A stretch of DNA of 64,000 bases from Euwallacea fornicatus (taxonomy: Eukaryota; Arthropoda; Insecta; Coleoptera; Curculionidae), in NCBI RefSeq assembly GCF_040115645.1, contig NW_027096053.1, forward strand, positions 403,271 through 467,270. Direction: 5' to 3'. This document shows, piece after piece, positions 49,290 through 63,137 of this stretch (the first letter of the stretch is position 1; each line of letters begins with the position of its first letter). The notes beneath the pieces were generated by a model. That model searched no databases. It was given only the letters and a program-made list of their open reading frames with translations, and was not told where the DNA came from. Position numbers and translations under genes: made by a program.

Positions 49290-52200
49290 ATGACTTTTCA
49301 AGATTTGAACCTCTGTAACTTCGGCAAATGAGCTCCAAATGCCTTCACAATTTGACCATAGGATCACCTCGACGAGATCTTTAACATGGCTAATAAGGCT
49401 TCATTCGGTTTTGGTGAGTTTTCTAGACAACGAGTAATTTATGTGCTCAAACACACATCTTTCATGACTTTTCAAGATTTGAACCTCTGTAACTTCGGCA
49501 AATGAGCTCCAAATGCCTTCAAAATTTGACCATAGGATCACCTCGACGAGCTCTTTAACATGGCTAATAAGGCTTCATTCGGTTTTGGTGAGTTTTCTAG
49601 AAAACGAGTAATTTATGTGCTCAAACACACATCTTTCGTGACTTTTCAAGATTTGAACCTCTGTAACTTCGGCAAATGAGCTACAAATGCCTTAAAAATT
49701 TGACCATAGGATCACATCGACGAGCTCTTTAACATGGCTAATAAGGCTTCATTCGGTTTTGGTGAGTTTTCTAGAAAACGAGTAATTTATGTGCTCAAAC
49801 ACACATCTTTCGTGACTTTTCAAGATTTGAACCTCTGTAACTTCGGCAAATGAGCTCCAAATGCCTTAAAAATTTGACCATAGGATCACATCGACGAGCT
49901 CTTTAACATGGCTAATAAGGCTTCATTCGGTTTTGGTGAGTTTTCTAGAAAACGAGTAATTTATGTGCTCAAACACACATTTTTCGTGACTTTTCAAGAT
50001 TTGATTCTCAGGAACTTCGGTAAATGAGCTCGAAATGCCTTCAAAATTTGACCATCGAATCACCTCGACGAGCTCTTTAACTTGACTAATAAGGCTTCAT
50101 TGTATCTTGGTGGGTTTTCTAGAAAACCAGAAATTTATGTGCTCAAACACACATCTGTCGTGACTTTTCAAGATTTGAACCTCTGTAACTTCGGCAATTG
50201 AGCTCCAAATGCCTTCACAATTTGACCATAGGATCACCTCGACGAGCTCTTTAACATGGCTAATAAGGCTTCATTCGGTTTTGGTGAGTTTTCTAGACAA
50301 CGAGTAATTTATGTGCTCAAACACACATCTTTCATGACTTTTCAAGATTTGAACCTCTGTAACTTCGGCAAATGAGCTCCAAATGCCTTCAAAATTTGAC
50401 CATAGAATCACCTCGACGAGCTCTTTAACAAGACTAATAAGGCTTCATTGTATCTTGGTGAGTTTTCTAGAAAACGAGTAATTTATGTGCTCAAACACAC
50501 ATCTTTCGTGACTTTTCAAGATTTGAACCTCCGTAACTTTGGCGAATGTGCTCCAAATACCTTCAAAATTTGACCATAGAATCACCTCGACGAGCTCTTT
50601 AACATGGCTAATAAGGCTTCATTCGGTTTTGGTGAGTTTTCTAGAAAACGAGTAATTTATGTGCTCAAACACACATCTGTCGTGACTTTTCAAGATTTGA
50701 ACCTCCGTAACTTTGGTAAATGTGCTCCAAATACCTTCAAAATTTGACCATAGAATCACCACGACGAGCTCTTTAACATGACTAATAAGGCTTCATTGTA
50801 TCTTGGTGAGTTTTCTAGCAAACGAGTAATTTATGTGCTCAAACACACATCTGTCGTGACTTTTCAAGATTTGAACCTCTGTAACTTCGGCAAATGAGCT
50901 CCAAATGCCTTCAAAATTTAACCATAGGATCACCTCGACGAGCTCTTTAACATGGCTAATAAGGCTTCATTCGGTTTTGGTGAGTTTTCTAGAAAACGAG
51001 TAATTTATGTGCTCAAACACACATCTTTCATGACTTTTCAAGATTTGAACCTCTGTAACTTCGGCAAATGAGCTCCAAATGCCTTCAAAATTTGACCATA
51101 GGATCACCTCGACGAGCTCTTTAACATGGCTAATAAGGCTTCATTCGGTTTTGGTGAGTTTTCTAGAAAACGAGTAATTTATGTGCTCAAACACACATCT
51201 TTCGTGACTTTTCAAGATTTGAACCTCTGTAACTTCGGCAAATGAGCTACAAATGCCTTAAAAATTTGACCATAGGATCACATCGACGAGCTCTTTAACA
51301 TGGCTAATAAGGCTTCATTCGGTTTTGGTGAGTTTTCTAGAAAACGAGTAATTTATGTGCTCAAACACACATCTTTCGTGACTTTTCAAGATTTGAACCT
51401 CTGTAACTTCGGCAAATGAGCTCCAAATGCCTTAAAAATTTGACCATAGGATCACATCGACGAGCTCTTTAACATGGCTAATAAGGCTTCATTCGGTTTT
51501 GGTGAGTTTTCTAGAAAACGAGTAATTTATGTGCTCAAACACACATTTTTCGTGACTTTTCAAGATTTGATTCTCAGGAACTTCGGTAAATGAGCTCGAA
51601 ATGCCTTCAAAATTTGACCATCGAATCACCTCGACGAGCTCTTTAACATGACTAATAAGGCTTCATTGTATCTTGGTGAGTTTTCTAGAAAATGAGTAAT
51701 TTATGTGCTCAAACACACATCTTTCGTGACTTATCAAGATTTGATTCTCAGGAACTTCGGAAAATGAGCTCGAAATGCCTTCAAAATTTGACCATCGAAT
51801 CTCCTCGACGAGCTCTTTAACTTGACTAATAAGGCTTCATTGTATCTTGGTGAGTTTTCTAGAAAACGAGTAATTTATGTGCTCAAACACACATCTGTCG
51901 TGACTTTTCAAGATTTGAACCTCTGTAACTTCGGCAAATGAGCTCCAAATGCCTTCAAAATTTGACCATAGAATCACCTCGACGAGCTCTTTAACATGGC
52001 TAATAAGGCTTCATTCGGTTTTGGTGAGTTTTCTAGAAAACGAGTAATTTATGTGCTCAAACACACATCTTTCGTGACTTTTCAAGATTTGAACCTCTGT
52101 AACTTCGGCAAATGAGCTACAAATGCCTTAAAAATTTGACCATAGGATCACATCGACGAGCTCTTTAACATTGCTAATAAGGCTTCATTCGGTTTTGGTG

Positions 52201-55200
52201 AGTTTTCTAGAAAACGAGTAATTTATGTGCTCAAACACACATCTTTCGTGACTTTTCAAGATTTGAACCTCTGTAACTTCGGCAAATGAGCTCCAAATGC
52301 CTTAAAAATTTGACCATAGGATCACATCGACGAGCTCTTTAACATGGCTAATAAGGCTTCATTCGGTTTTGGTGAGTTTTCTAGAAAACGAGTAATTTAT
52401 GTGCTCAAACACACATTTTTCGTGACTTTTCAAGATTTGATTCTCAGGAACTTCGGTAAATGAGCTCGAAATGCCTTCAAAATTTGACCATCGAATCACC
52501 TCGACGAGCTCTTTAACATGACTAATAAGGCTTCATTGTATCTTGGTGAGTTTTCTAGAAAATGAGTAATTTATGTGCTCAAACACACATCTTTCGTGAC
52601 TTATCAAGATTTGATTCTCAGGAACTTCGGAAAATGAGCTCGAAATGCCTTCAAAATTTGACCATCGAATCTCCTCGACGAGCTCTTTAACTTGACTAAT
52701 AAGGCTTCATTGTATCTTGGTGAGTTTTCTAGAAAACGAGTAATTTATGTGCTCAAACACACATCTGTCGTGACTTTTCAAGATTTGAACCTCTGTAACT
52801 TCGGCAAATGAGCTCCAAATGCCTTCAAAATTTGACCATAGAATCACCTCGACGAGCTCTTTAACATGGCTAATAAGGCTTCATTCGGTTTTGGTGAGTT
52901 TTCTAGAAAACGAGTAATTTATGTGCTCAAACACACATCTTTCGTGACTTTTCAAGATTTGAACCTCCGTAACTTTGGCAAATGTGCTCCAAATATCTTC
53001 AAAATTTGACCATAGAATCACCTCGACGAGCTCTTTAACAAGACTAATAAGGCTTCATTGTATCTTGGTGAGTTTTCTAGAAAACGAGTAATTTATGTGC
53101 TCAAACACACATCTTTCGTGACTTTTCAAGATTTGAACCTCCGTAACTTTGGCGAATGTGCTCCAAATACCTTCAAAATTTGACCATAGAATCACCTCGA
53201 CGAGCTCTTTAACAAGACTAATAAGGCTTCATTGTATCTTGGTGGGTTTTCTAGAAAACCAGAAATTTATGTGCTCAAACACACATCTGTCGTGACTTTT
53301 CAAGATTTGAACCTCTGTAACTTCGGCAATTGAGCTCCAAATGCCTTCACAATTTGACCATAGGATCACCTCGACGAGCTCTTTAACATGGCTAATAAGG
53401 CTTCATTCGGTTTTGGTGAGTTTTCTAGACAACGAGTAATTTATGTGCTCAAACACACATCTTTCATGACTTTTCAAGATTTGAACCTCTGTAACTTCGG
53501 CAAATGAGCTCCAAATGCCTTCAAAATTTGACCATAGAATCACCTCGACGAGCTCTTTAACAAGACTAATAAGGCTTCATTGTATCTTGGTGAGTTTTCT
53601 AGAAAACGAGTAATTTATGTGCTCAAACACACATCTTTCGTGACTTTTCAAGATTTGAACCTCCGTAACTTTGGCGAATGTGCTCCAAATACCTTCAAAA
53701 TTTGACCATAGAATCACCTCGACGAGCTCTTTAACATGGCTAATAAGGCTTCATTCGGTTTTGGTGAGTTTTCTAGAAAACGAGTAATTTATGTGCTCAA
53801 ACACACATCTGTCGTGACTTTTCAAGATTTGAACCTCCGTAACTTTGGTAAATGTGCTCCAAATACCTTCAAAATTTGACCATAGAATCACCACGACGAG
53901 CTCTTTAACATGACTAATAAGGCTTCATTGTATCTTGGTGAGTTTTCTAGCAAACGAGTAATTTATGTGCTCAAACACACATCTGTCGTGACTTTTCAAG
54001 ATTTGAACCTCTGTAACTTCGGCAAATGAGCTCCAAATGCCTTCAAAATTTAACCATAGGATCACCTCGACGAGCTCTTTAACATGGCTAATAAGGCTTC
54101 ATTCGGTTTTGGTGAGTTTTCTAGAAAACGAGTAATTTATGTGCTCAAACACACATCTTTCGTGACTTTTCAAGATTTGAACCTCTGTAACTTCGGCAAA
54201 TGAGCTACAAATGCCTTAAAAATTTGACCATAGGATCACATCGACGAGCTCTTTAACATGGCTAATAAGGCTTCATTCGGTTTTGGTGAGTTTTCTAGAA
54301 AACGAGTAATTTATGTGCTCAAACACACATCTTTCGTGACTTTTCAAGATTTGAACCTCTGTAACTTCGGCAAATGAGCTCCAAATGCCTTAAAAATTTG
54401 ACCATAGGATCACATCGACGAGCTCTTTAACATGGCTAATAAGGCTTCATTCGGTTTTGGTGAGTTTTCTAGAAAACGAGTAATTTATGTGCTCAAACAC
54501 ACATCTTTCGTGACTTTTCAAGATTTGAACCTCTGTAACTTCGGCAAATGAGCTCCAAATGCCTTAAAAATTTGACCATAGGATCACATCGACGAGCTCT
54601 TTAACATGGCTAATAAGGCTTCATTCGGTTTTGGTGAGTTTTCTAGAAAACGAGTAATTTATGTGCTCAAACACACATCTGTCGTGACTTTTCAAGATTT
54701 GAACCTCTGTAACTTCGGCAATTGAGCTCCAAATGCCTTCACAATTTGACCATAGGATCACCTCGACGTGCTCTTTAACATGGCTAATAAGGCTTCATTC
54801 GGTTTTGGTGACTTTTCTAGAAAACGAGTAATTTATGTGCTCAAACACACATCTTTCGTGACTTTTCAAGATTTGATTCTCAGGAACTTCGGAAAATGAG
54901 CTCGAAATGCCTTCAAAATTTGACCATCGAATCTCCTCGACGAGCTCTTTAACTTGACTAACAAGGCTTCATTGTATCTTGGTGAGTTTTCTAGAAAACC
55001 AGAAATTTATGTGCTCAAACACACATCTGTCGTGACTTTTCAAGATTTGAACCTCTTTAACTTCGGCAAATGAGCTCCAAATGCCTTCAAAATTTGACCA
55101 TAGGATCACCTAGACGAGCTCTTTAACATGACTAACAAGGCTTCATTGTATCTTGGTGAGTTTTCTAGAAAACCAGAAATTTATGTGCTCAAACACACAT

Positions 55201-56447
55201 CTGTCGTGACTTTTCAAGATTTGAACCTCTGTAACTTCGGCAATTGAGCTCCAAATGCCTTCAAAATTTGACCATAGGATCACCTCGACGAGCTCTTTAA
55301 CAAGACTAATAAGGCTTCATTGTATCTTGGTGAGTTTTCTAGACAACGAGTAATTTATGTGCTCAAACACACATCTGTCGTGACTTTTCAAGATTTGAAC
55401 CTCTTTAACTTCGGCAAATGAGCTCCAAATGCCTTCAAAATTTGACCATAGGATCACCTAGACGAGCTCTTTAACATGACTAACAAGGCTTCATTGTATC
55501 TTGGTGAGTTTTCTAGAAAACCAGAAATTTATGTGCTCAAACACACATCTGTCGTGACTTTTCAAGATTTGAACCTCTGTAACTTCGGCAATTGAGCTCC
55601 AAATGCCTTCAAAATTTGACCATAGGATCACCTCGACGAGCTCTTTAACAAGACTAATAAGGCTTCATTGTATCTTGGTGAGTTTTCTAGAAAACGAGTA
55701 ATTTATGTGCTCAAACACACATCTGTCGTGACTTTTCAAGATTTGAACCTCCGTAACTTTGGTAAATGTGCCCCAAATACCTTCAAAATTTGACCATAGA
55801 ATCACCACGACGAGCTCTTTAACATGGCTAATAAGGCTTCATTCGGTTTTGGTGAGTTTTCTAGAAAACGAGTAATTTATGTGCTCAAACACACATCTTT
55901 CATGACTTTTCAAGATTTGAACCTCTGTAACTTCGGCAAATGAGCTCCAAATGCCTTCACAATTTGACCATAGGATCACCTCGACGAGATCTTTAACATG
56001 GCTAATAAGGCTTCATTGTATCTTGGTGAGTTTTCTAGAAAACCAGAAATTTATGTGCTCAAACACACATCTGTCGTGACTTTTCAAGATTTGAACCTCT
56101 GTAACTTCGGCAATTGAGCTCCAAATGCCTTCAAAATTTGACCATAGGATCACCTCGACGAGCTCTTTAACAAGACTAATAAGGCTTCATTGTATCTTGG
56201 TGAGTTTTCTAGAAAACCAGAAATTTATGTGCTCAAACACACATCTGTCGTGACTTTTCAAGATTTGAACCTCTGTAACTTCGGCAAATGAGCTCCAAAT
56301 GCCTTCAAAATTTGACCATAGGATCACCTCGACGAGCTCTTTAACATGGCTAATAAGGCTTCATTCGGTTTTGGTGAGTTTTCTAGAAAACCAGAAATTT
56401 ATGTGCTCAAACACACATCTGTCGTGACTTTTCAAGATTTGAACCTC
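48151..56447 (+). repeat. Block A', first part (matches 7789-16085)
   Basis: 8,297 bp at a 40,362-bp offset from block A. It has TAGACAAC at 55344 where A has TAGAAAAC, and it lacks A's 9355 and 11698 substitutions. Both private changes of A are therefore likely to have arisen after the copies separated. Confidence 0.85.
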
Positions 56448-56685
56448 CGTAACTTTGGTAAATGTGCTCCAAATACCTTCAAAATTTGACCATAGAATCA
56501 CCACGACGAGCTCTTTAACATGACTAATAAGGCTTCATTGTATCTTGGTGAGTTTTCTAGCAAACGAGTAATTTATGTGCTCAAACACACATCTGTCGTG
56601 ACTTTTCAAGATTTGAACCTCTGTAACTTCGGCAAATGAGCTCCAAATGCCTTCAAAATTTAACCATAGGATCACCTCGACGAGC
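56448..56685 (+). repeat. Block A' interior, one monomer shorter
   Basis: CTCCG with GGTAAATGTG, then a CCACGACG end and a TAGCAAAC/TTTAACC monomer, in place of the 412 bp at 16086-16497. The same two-monomer string is found at about 10297-10620 and 53805-54090, so it was probably copied from within the array. Confidence 0.65.
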
Positions 56686-59323
56686 TCTTTAACATGGCTA
56701 ATAAGGCTTCATTCGGTTTTGGTGAGTTTTCTAGAAAACGAGTAATTTATGTGCTCAAACACACATCTGTCGTGACTTTTCAAGATTTGAACCTCTGTAA
56801 CTTCGGCAAATGAGCTCCAAATGCCTTCACAATTTGACCATAGGATCACCTCGACGAGATCTTTAACATGGCTAATAAGGCTTCATTCGGTTTTGGTGAG
56901 TTTTCTAGACAACGAGTAATTTATGTGCTCAAACACACATCTTTCATGACTTTTCAAGATTTGAACCTCTGTAACTTCGGCAAATGAGCTCCAAATGCCT
57001 TCAAAATTTGACCATAGGATCACCTCGACGAGCTCTTTAACATGGCTAATAAGGCTTCATTCGGTTTTGGTGAGTTTTCTAGAAAACGAGTAATTTATGT
57101 GCTCAAACACACATCTTTCGTGACTTTTCAAGATTTGAACCTCTGTAACTTCGGCAAATGAGCTACAAATGCCTTAAAAATTTGACCATAGGATCACATC
57201 GACGAGCTCTTTAACATGGCTAATAAGGCTTCATTCGGTTTTGGTGAGTTTTCTAGAAAACGAGTAATTTATGTGCTCAAACACACATCTTTCGTGACTT
57301 TTCAAGATTTGAACCTCTGTAACTTCGGCAAATGAGCTCCAAATGCCTTAAAAATTTGACCATAGGATCACATCGACGAGCTCTTTAACATGGCTAATAA
57401 GGCTTCATTCGGTTTTGGTGAGTTTTCTAGAAAACGAGTAATTTATGTGCTCAAACACACATTTTTCGTGACTTTTCAAGATTTGATTCTCAGGAACTTC
57501 GGTAAATGAGCTCGAAATGCCTTCAAAATTTGACCATCGAATCACCTCGACGAGCTCTTTAACATGACTAATAAGGCTTCATTGTATCTTGGTGAGTTTT
57601 CTAGAAAATGAGTAATTTATGTGCTCAAACACACATCTTTCGTGACTTATCAAGATTTGATTCTCAGGAACTTCGGAAAATGAGCTCGAAATGCCTTCAA
57701 AATTTGACCATCGAATCTCCTCGACGAGCTCTTTAACTTGACTAATAAGGCTTCATTGTATCTTGGTGAGTTTTCTAGAAAACGAGTAATTTATGTGCTC
57801 AAACACACATCTGTCGTGACTTTTCAAGATTTGAACCTCTGTAACTTCGGCAAATGAGCTCCAAATGCCTTCAAAATTTGACCATAGAATCACCTCGACG
57901 AGCTCTTTAACATGGCTAATAAGGCTTCATTCGGTTTTGGTGAGTTTTCTAGAAAACGAGTAATTTATGTGCTCAAACACACATCTTTCGTGACTTTTCA
58001 AGATTTGAACCTCCGTAACTTTGGCAAATGTGCTCCAAATATCTTCAAAATTTGACCATAGAATCACCTCGACGAGCTCTTTAACAAGACTAATAAGGCT
58101 TCATTGTATCTTGGTGAGTTTTCTAGAAAACGAGTAATTTATGTGCTCAAACACACATCTTTCGTGACTTTTCAAGATTTGAACCTCCGTAACTTTGGCG
58201 AATGTGCTCCAAATACCTTCAAAATTTGACCATAGAATCACCTCGACGAGCTCTTTAACATGGCTAATAAGGCTTCATTCGGTTTTGGTGAGTTTTCTAG
58301 AAAACGAGTAATTTATGTGCTCAAACACACATCTGTCGTGACTTTTCAAGATTTGAACCTCTGTAACTTCGGCAAATGAGCTCCAAATGCCTTCAAAATT
58401 TGACCATAGAATCACCTCGACGAGCTCTTTAACATGACTAAGAAGGCTTCATTGTATCTTGGTGAGTTTTCTAGAAAACCAGAAATTTATGTGCTCAAAC
58501 ACACATCTGTCGTGACTTTTCAAGATTTGAACCTCTGTAACTTCGGCAATTGAGCTCCAAATGCCTTCACAATTTGACCATAGGATCACCTCGACGAGCT
58601 CTTTAACATGGCTAATAAGGCTTCATTCGGTTTTGGTGAGTTTTCTAGAAAACGAGTAATTTATGTGCTCAAACACACATCTTTCGTGACTTTTCAAGAT
58701 TTGAACCTCCGTAACTTTGGCGAATGTGCTCCAAATACCTTCAAAATTTGACCATAGAATCACCTCGACGAGCTCTTTAACATGGCTAATAAGGCTTCAT
58801 TCGGTTTTGGTGAGTTTTCTAGAAAACGAGTAATTTATGTGCTCAAACACACATCTGTCGTGACTTTTCAAGATTTGAACCTCCGTAACTTTGGTAAATG
58901 TGCTCCAAATATCTTCAAAGTTTGACCATAGAATCACCTCGACGAGCTCTTTAACAAGACTAATAAGGCTTCATTGTATCTTGGTGAGTTTTCTAGAAAA
59001 CGAGTAATTTATGTGCTCAAACACACATCTTTCGTGACTTTTCAAGATTTGAACCTCCGTAACTTTGGCGAATGTGCTCCAAATACCTTCAAAATTTGAC
59101 CATAGAATCACCTCGACGAGCTCTTTAACATGGCTAATAAGGCTTCATTCGGTTTTGGTGAGTTTTCTAGAAAACGAGTAATTTATGTGCTCAAACACAC
59201 ATCTGTCGTGACTTTTCAAGATTTGAACCTCCGTAACTTTGGTAAATGTGCTCCAAATACCTTCAAAATTTGACCATAGAATCACCACGACGAGCTCTTT
59301 AACATGACTAATAAGGCTTCATT
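56686..59323 (+). repeat. Block A', second part (matches 16498-19135)
   Basis: 2,638 bp at a 40,188-bp offset. The end is abrupt: GACTAATAAGGCTTCATT is shared, then CGG replaces GTATC at 59324. Confidence 0.85.
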
Positions 59324-61241
59324 CGGTTTTGGTGAGTTTTCTAGAAAACGAGTAATTTATGTGCTCAAACACACATCTTTCGTGACTTTTCAAGATTTGA
59401 ACCTCCGTAACTTTGGCAAATGTGCTCCAAATATCTTCAAAATTTGACCATAGAATCACCTCGACGAGCTCTTTAACATGACTAACAAGGCTTCATTGCA
59501 TCTTGGTGAGTTTTCTAGAAAACCAGAGATTTATGTGCTCAAACACACATCTGTCGTGACTTTTCAAGATTTGAACCTCCGTAACTTTGGCAAATGTGCT
59601 CCAAATACCTTCAAAATTTGACCATAGGATCACATCGACGAGCTCTTTAACATGGCTAATAAGGCTTCATTCGGTTTTGGTGAGTTTTCTAGAAAACGAG
59701 TAATTTATGTGCTCAAACACACATCTGTCGTGACTTTTCAAGATTTGAACCTCTGTAACTTCGGCAAATGAGCTCCAAATGCCTTCAAAATTTGACCATT
59801 AAATCACCTCGACGAGCTCTTTAACATGGCTAATAAGGCTTCATTCGGTTTTGGTGAGTTTTCTAGAAAACGAGTAATTTATGTGCTCAAACACACATCT
59901 TTCATGACTTTTCAAGATTTGAACCTCTGTAACTTCGGCAAATGAGCTCCAAATGCCTTCAAAATTTGACCATCGAATCACCTCGACGAGCTCTTTAACT
60001 TGACTAATAAGGCTTCATTGTATCTTGGTGAGTTTTCTAGAAAACGAGTAATTTATGTGCTCAAACACACATCTGTCGTGACTTTTCAAGATTTGAACCT
60101 CTGTAACTTCGGCAAATGAGCTCCAAATGCCTTCAAAATTTGACCATAGAATCACCTCGACGAGCTCTTTAACATGGCTAATAAGGCTTCATTCGGTTTT
60201 GGTGAGTTTTCTAGAAAACGAGTAATTTATGTGCTCAAACACACATCTTTCGTGACTTTTCAAGATTTGAACCTCCGTAACTTTGGCAAATGTGCTCCAA
60301 ATATCTTCAAAATTTGACCATAGAATCACCTCGACGAGCTCTTTAACAAGACTAATAAGGCTTCATTGTATCTTGGTGAGTTTTCTAGAAAACGAGTAAT
60401 TTATGTGCTCAAACACACATCTTTCGTGACTTTTCAAGATTTGAACCTCCGTAACTTTGGCGAATGTGCTCCAAATACCTTCAAAATTTGACCATAGAAT
60501 CACCTCGACGAGCTCTTTAACATGACTAACAAGGCTTCATTGTATCTTGGTGAGTTTTCTAGAAAACCAGAAATTTATGTGCTCAAACAAACATCTGTCG
60601 TGACTTTTCAAGATTTGAACCTCTGTAACTTCGGCAATTGAGCTCCAAATGCCTTCACAATTTGACCATAGGATCACCTCGACGAGCTCTTTAACATGGC
60701 TAATAAGGCTTCATTCGGTTTTGGTGAGTTTTCTAGAAAACGAGTAATTTATGTGCTCAAACACACATCTTTCGTGACTTTTCAAGATTTGAACCTCTGT
60801 AACTTCGGCAAATGAGCTCCAAATGCCTTAAAAATTTGACCATCGAATCACCTCGACGAGCTCTTTAACTTGACTAATAAGGCTTCATTGTATCTTGGTG
60901 AGTTTTCTAGAAAACGAGTAATTTATGTGCTCAAACACACATCTTTCATGACTTTTCAAGATTTGAACCTCTGTAACTTCGGCAAATGAGCTCCAAATGC
61001 CTTCAAAATTTAACCATAGGATCACCTCGACGAGCTCTTTAACATGGCTAAAAGGCTTCATTCGGTTTTGGTGACTTTTCTAGAAAACGAGTAATTTATG
61101 TGCTCAAACACACATCTTTCGTGACTTATCAAGATTTGATTCTCAGGAACTTCGGAAAATGAGCTCGAAATGCCTTCAAAATTTGACCATCGAATCTCCT
61201 CGACGAGCTCTTTAACATGACTAATAAGGCTTCATTGTATC
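59324..61241 (+). repeat. Heterogeneous right-hand stretch
   Basis: About eleven monomers with several changes seen rarely or nowhere else: CATTGCATC (near 59495), CCAGAGATTT (near 59524), ACCATTAAATC (near 59797), AAACAAACATC (near 60586), a TTAAAAATTT monomer with ATCGAATC (near 60830), and a 173-bp junction near 61049. ACCATTAAATC recurs only to the right (near 61363, 62752, 63100). Turnover with the rest of the array seems weaker here, as expected nearer an array edge. Confidence 0.75.
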
Positions 61242-62980
61242 TTGGTGAGTTTTCTAGAAAACGAGTAATTTATGTGCTCAAACACACATCTGTCGTGACT
61301 TTTCAAGATTTGAACCTCTGTAACTTCGGCAAATGAGCTCCAAATGCCTTCAAAATTTGACCATTAAATCACCTCGACGAGCTCTTTAACATGGCTAATA
61401 AGGCTTCATTCGGTTTTGGTGAGTTTTCTAGAAAACGAGTAATTTATGTGCTCAAACACACATCTTTCATGACTTTTCAAGATTTGAACCTCTGTAACTT
61501 CGGCAAATGATCTCCAAATGCCTTCAAAATTTGACCATCGAATCACCTCGTCGAGCTCTTTAACTTGACTAATAAGGCTTCATTGTATCTTGGTGAGTTT
61601 TCTAGAAAACGAGTAATTTATGTGCTCAAACACACATCTGTCGTGACTTTTCAAGATTTGAACCTCCGTAACTTTGGTAAATGTGCTCCAAATACCTTCA
61701 AAATTTGACCATAGAATCACCACGACGAGCTCTTTAACATGACTAATAAGGCTTCATTGTATCTTGGTGAGTTTTCTAGCAAACGAGTAATTTATGTGCT
61801 CAAACACACATCTGTCGTGACTTTTCAAGATTTGAACCTCTGTAACTTCGGCAAATGAGCTCCAAATGCGTTCAAAATTTAACCATAGGATCACCTCGAC
61901 GAGCTTTTTAACATGGCTAAAAGGCTTCATTCGGTTTTGGTGACTTTTCTAGAAAACGAGTAATTTATGTGCTCAAACACACATCTGTCGTGACTTTTCA
62001 AGATTTGAACCTCTGTAACTTCGGCAAATGAGCTCCAAATGCCTTCAAAATTTGACCATAGAATCACCTCGACGAGCTCTTTAACATGGCTAATAAGGCT
62101 TCATTCGGTTTTGGTGAGTTTTCTAGAAAACGAGTAATTTATGTGCTCAAACACACATCTTTCGTGACTTTTCAAGATTTGAACCTCCGTAACTTTGGCA
62201 AATGTGCTCCAAATATCTTCAAAATTTGACCATAGAATCACCTCGACGAGCTCTTTAACAAGACTAATAAGGCTTCATTGTATCTTGGTGAGTTTTCTAG
62301 AAAACGAGTAATTTATGTGCTCAAACACACATCTTTCGTGACTTTTCAAGATTTGAACCTCCGTAACTTTGGCGAATGTGCTCCAAATACCTTCAAAATT
62401 TGACCATAGAATCACCTCGACGAGCTCTTTAACATGACTAACAAGGCTTCATTGTATCTTGGTGAGTTTTCTAGCAAACGAGTAATTTATGTGCTCAAAC
62501 ACACATCTGTCGTGACTTTTCAAGATTTGAACGTCTGTAACTTCGGCAAATGAGCTCCAAATGCCTTCACAATTTGACCATAGGATCACCTCGACGAGCT
62601 CTTTAACATGGCTAATAAGGCTTCATTCGGTTTTGGTGAGTTTTCTAGAAAACGAGTAATTTATGTGCTCAAACACACATCTGTCGTGACTTTTCAAGAT
62701 TTGAACCTCTGTAACTTCGGCAAATGAGCTCCAAATGCCTTCAAAATTTGACCATTAAATCACCTCGACGAGCTCTTTAACATGACTAATAAGGCTTCAT
62801 TGTATCTTGGTGAGTTTTCTAGCAAACGAGTAATTTATGTGCTCAAACACACATCTGTCGTGACTTTTCAAGATTTGAACGTCTGTAACTTCGGCAAATG
62901 AGCTCCAAATGCCTTCACAATTTGACCATAGGATCACCTCGACGAGCTCTTTAACATGGCTAATAAGGCTTCATTCGGTT
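61242..62980 (+). repeat. 10-monomer (1,739 bp) tandem duplication, copy 1
   Basis: Repeated without gap from 62981. The unit is ten monomers minus one deleted base (near 61917). Shared private markers are GATCTCCAAATG (61510, 63249), CTCGTCGAGC (61547, 63286), AAATGCGTTC (61865, 63604) and GAGCTTTTTAAC (61901, 63640). The left edge is CTTGGTG at 61241 against TTTGGTG at 62980. Confidence 0.85.
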
Positions 62981-63137
62981 TTGGTGAGTTTTCTAGAAAA
63001 CGAGTAATTTATGTGCTCAAACACACATCTGTCGTGACTTTTCAAGATTTGAACCTCTGTAACTTCGGCAAATGAGCTCCAAATGCCTTCAAAATTTGAC
63101 CATTAAATCACCTCGACGAGCTCTTTAACATGGCTAA
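62442..63137 (+). repeat. 2-monomer (348 bp) tandem duplication
   Basis: 62442-62789 and 62790-63137 match, sharing GAACGTCTGTAAC (62533, 62881), found nowhere else. The left edge is CTAACAAGG against CTAATAAGG; the right edge is AACATGACT against AACATGGCT. It straddles the junction of the 1,739-bp repeat, so it probably arose before or with that event. Confidence 0.8.
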
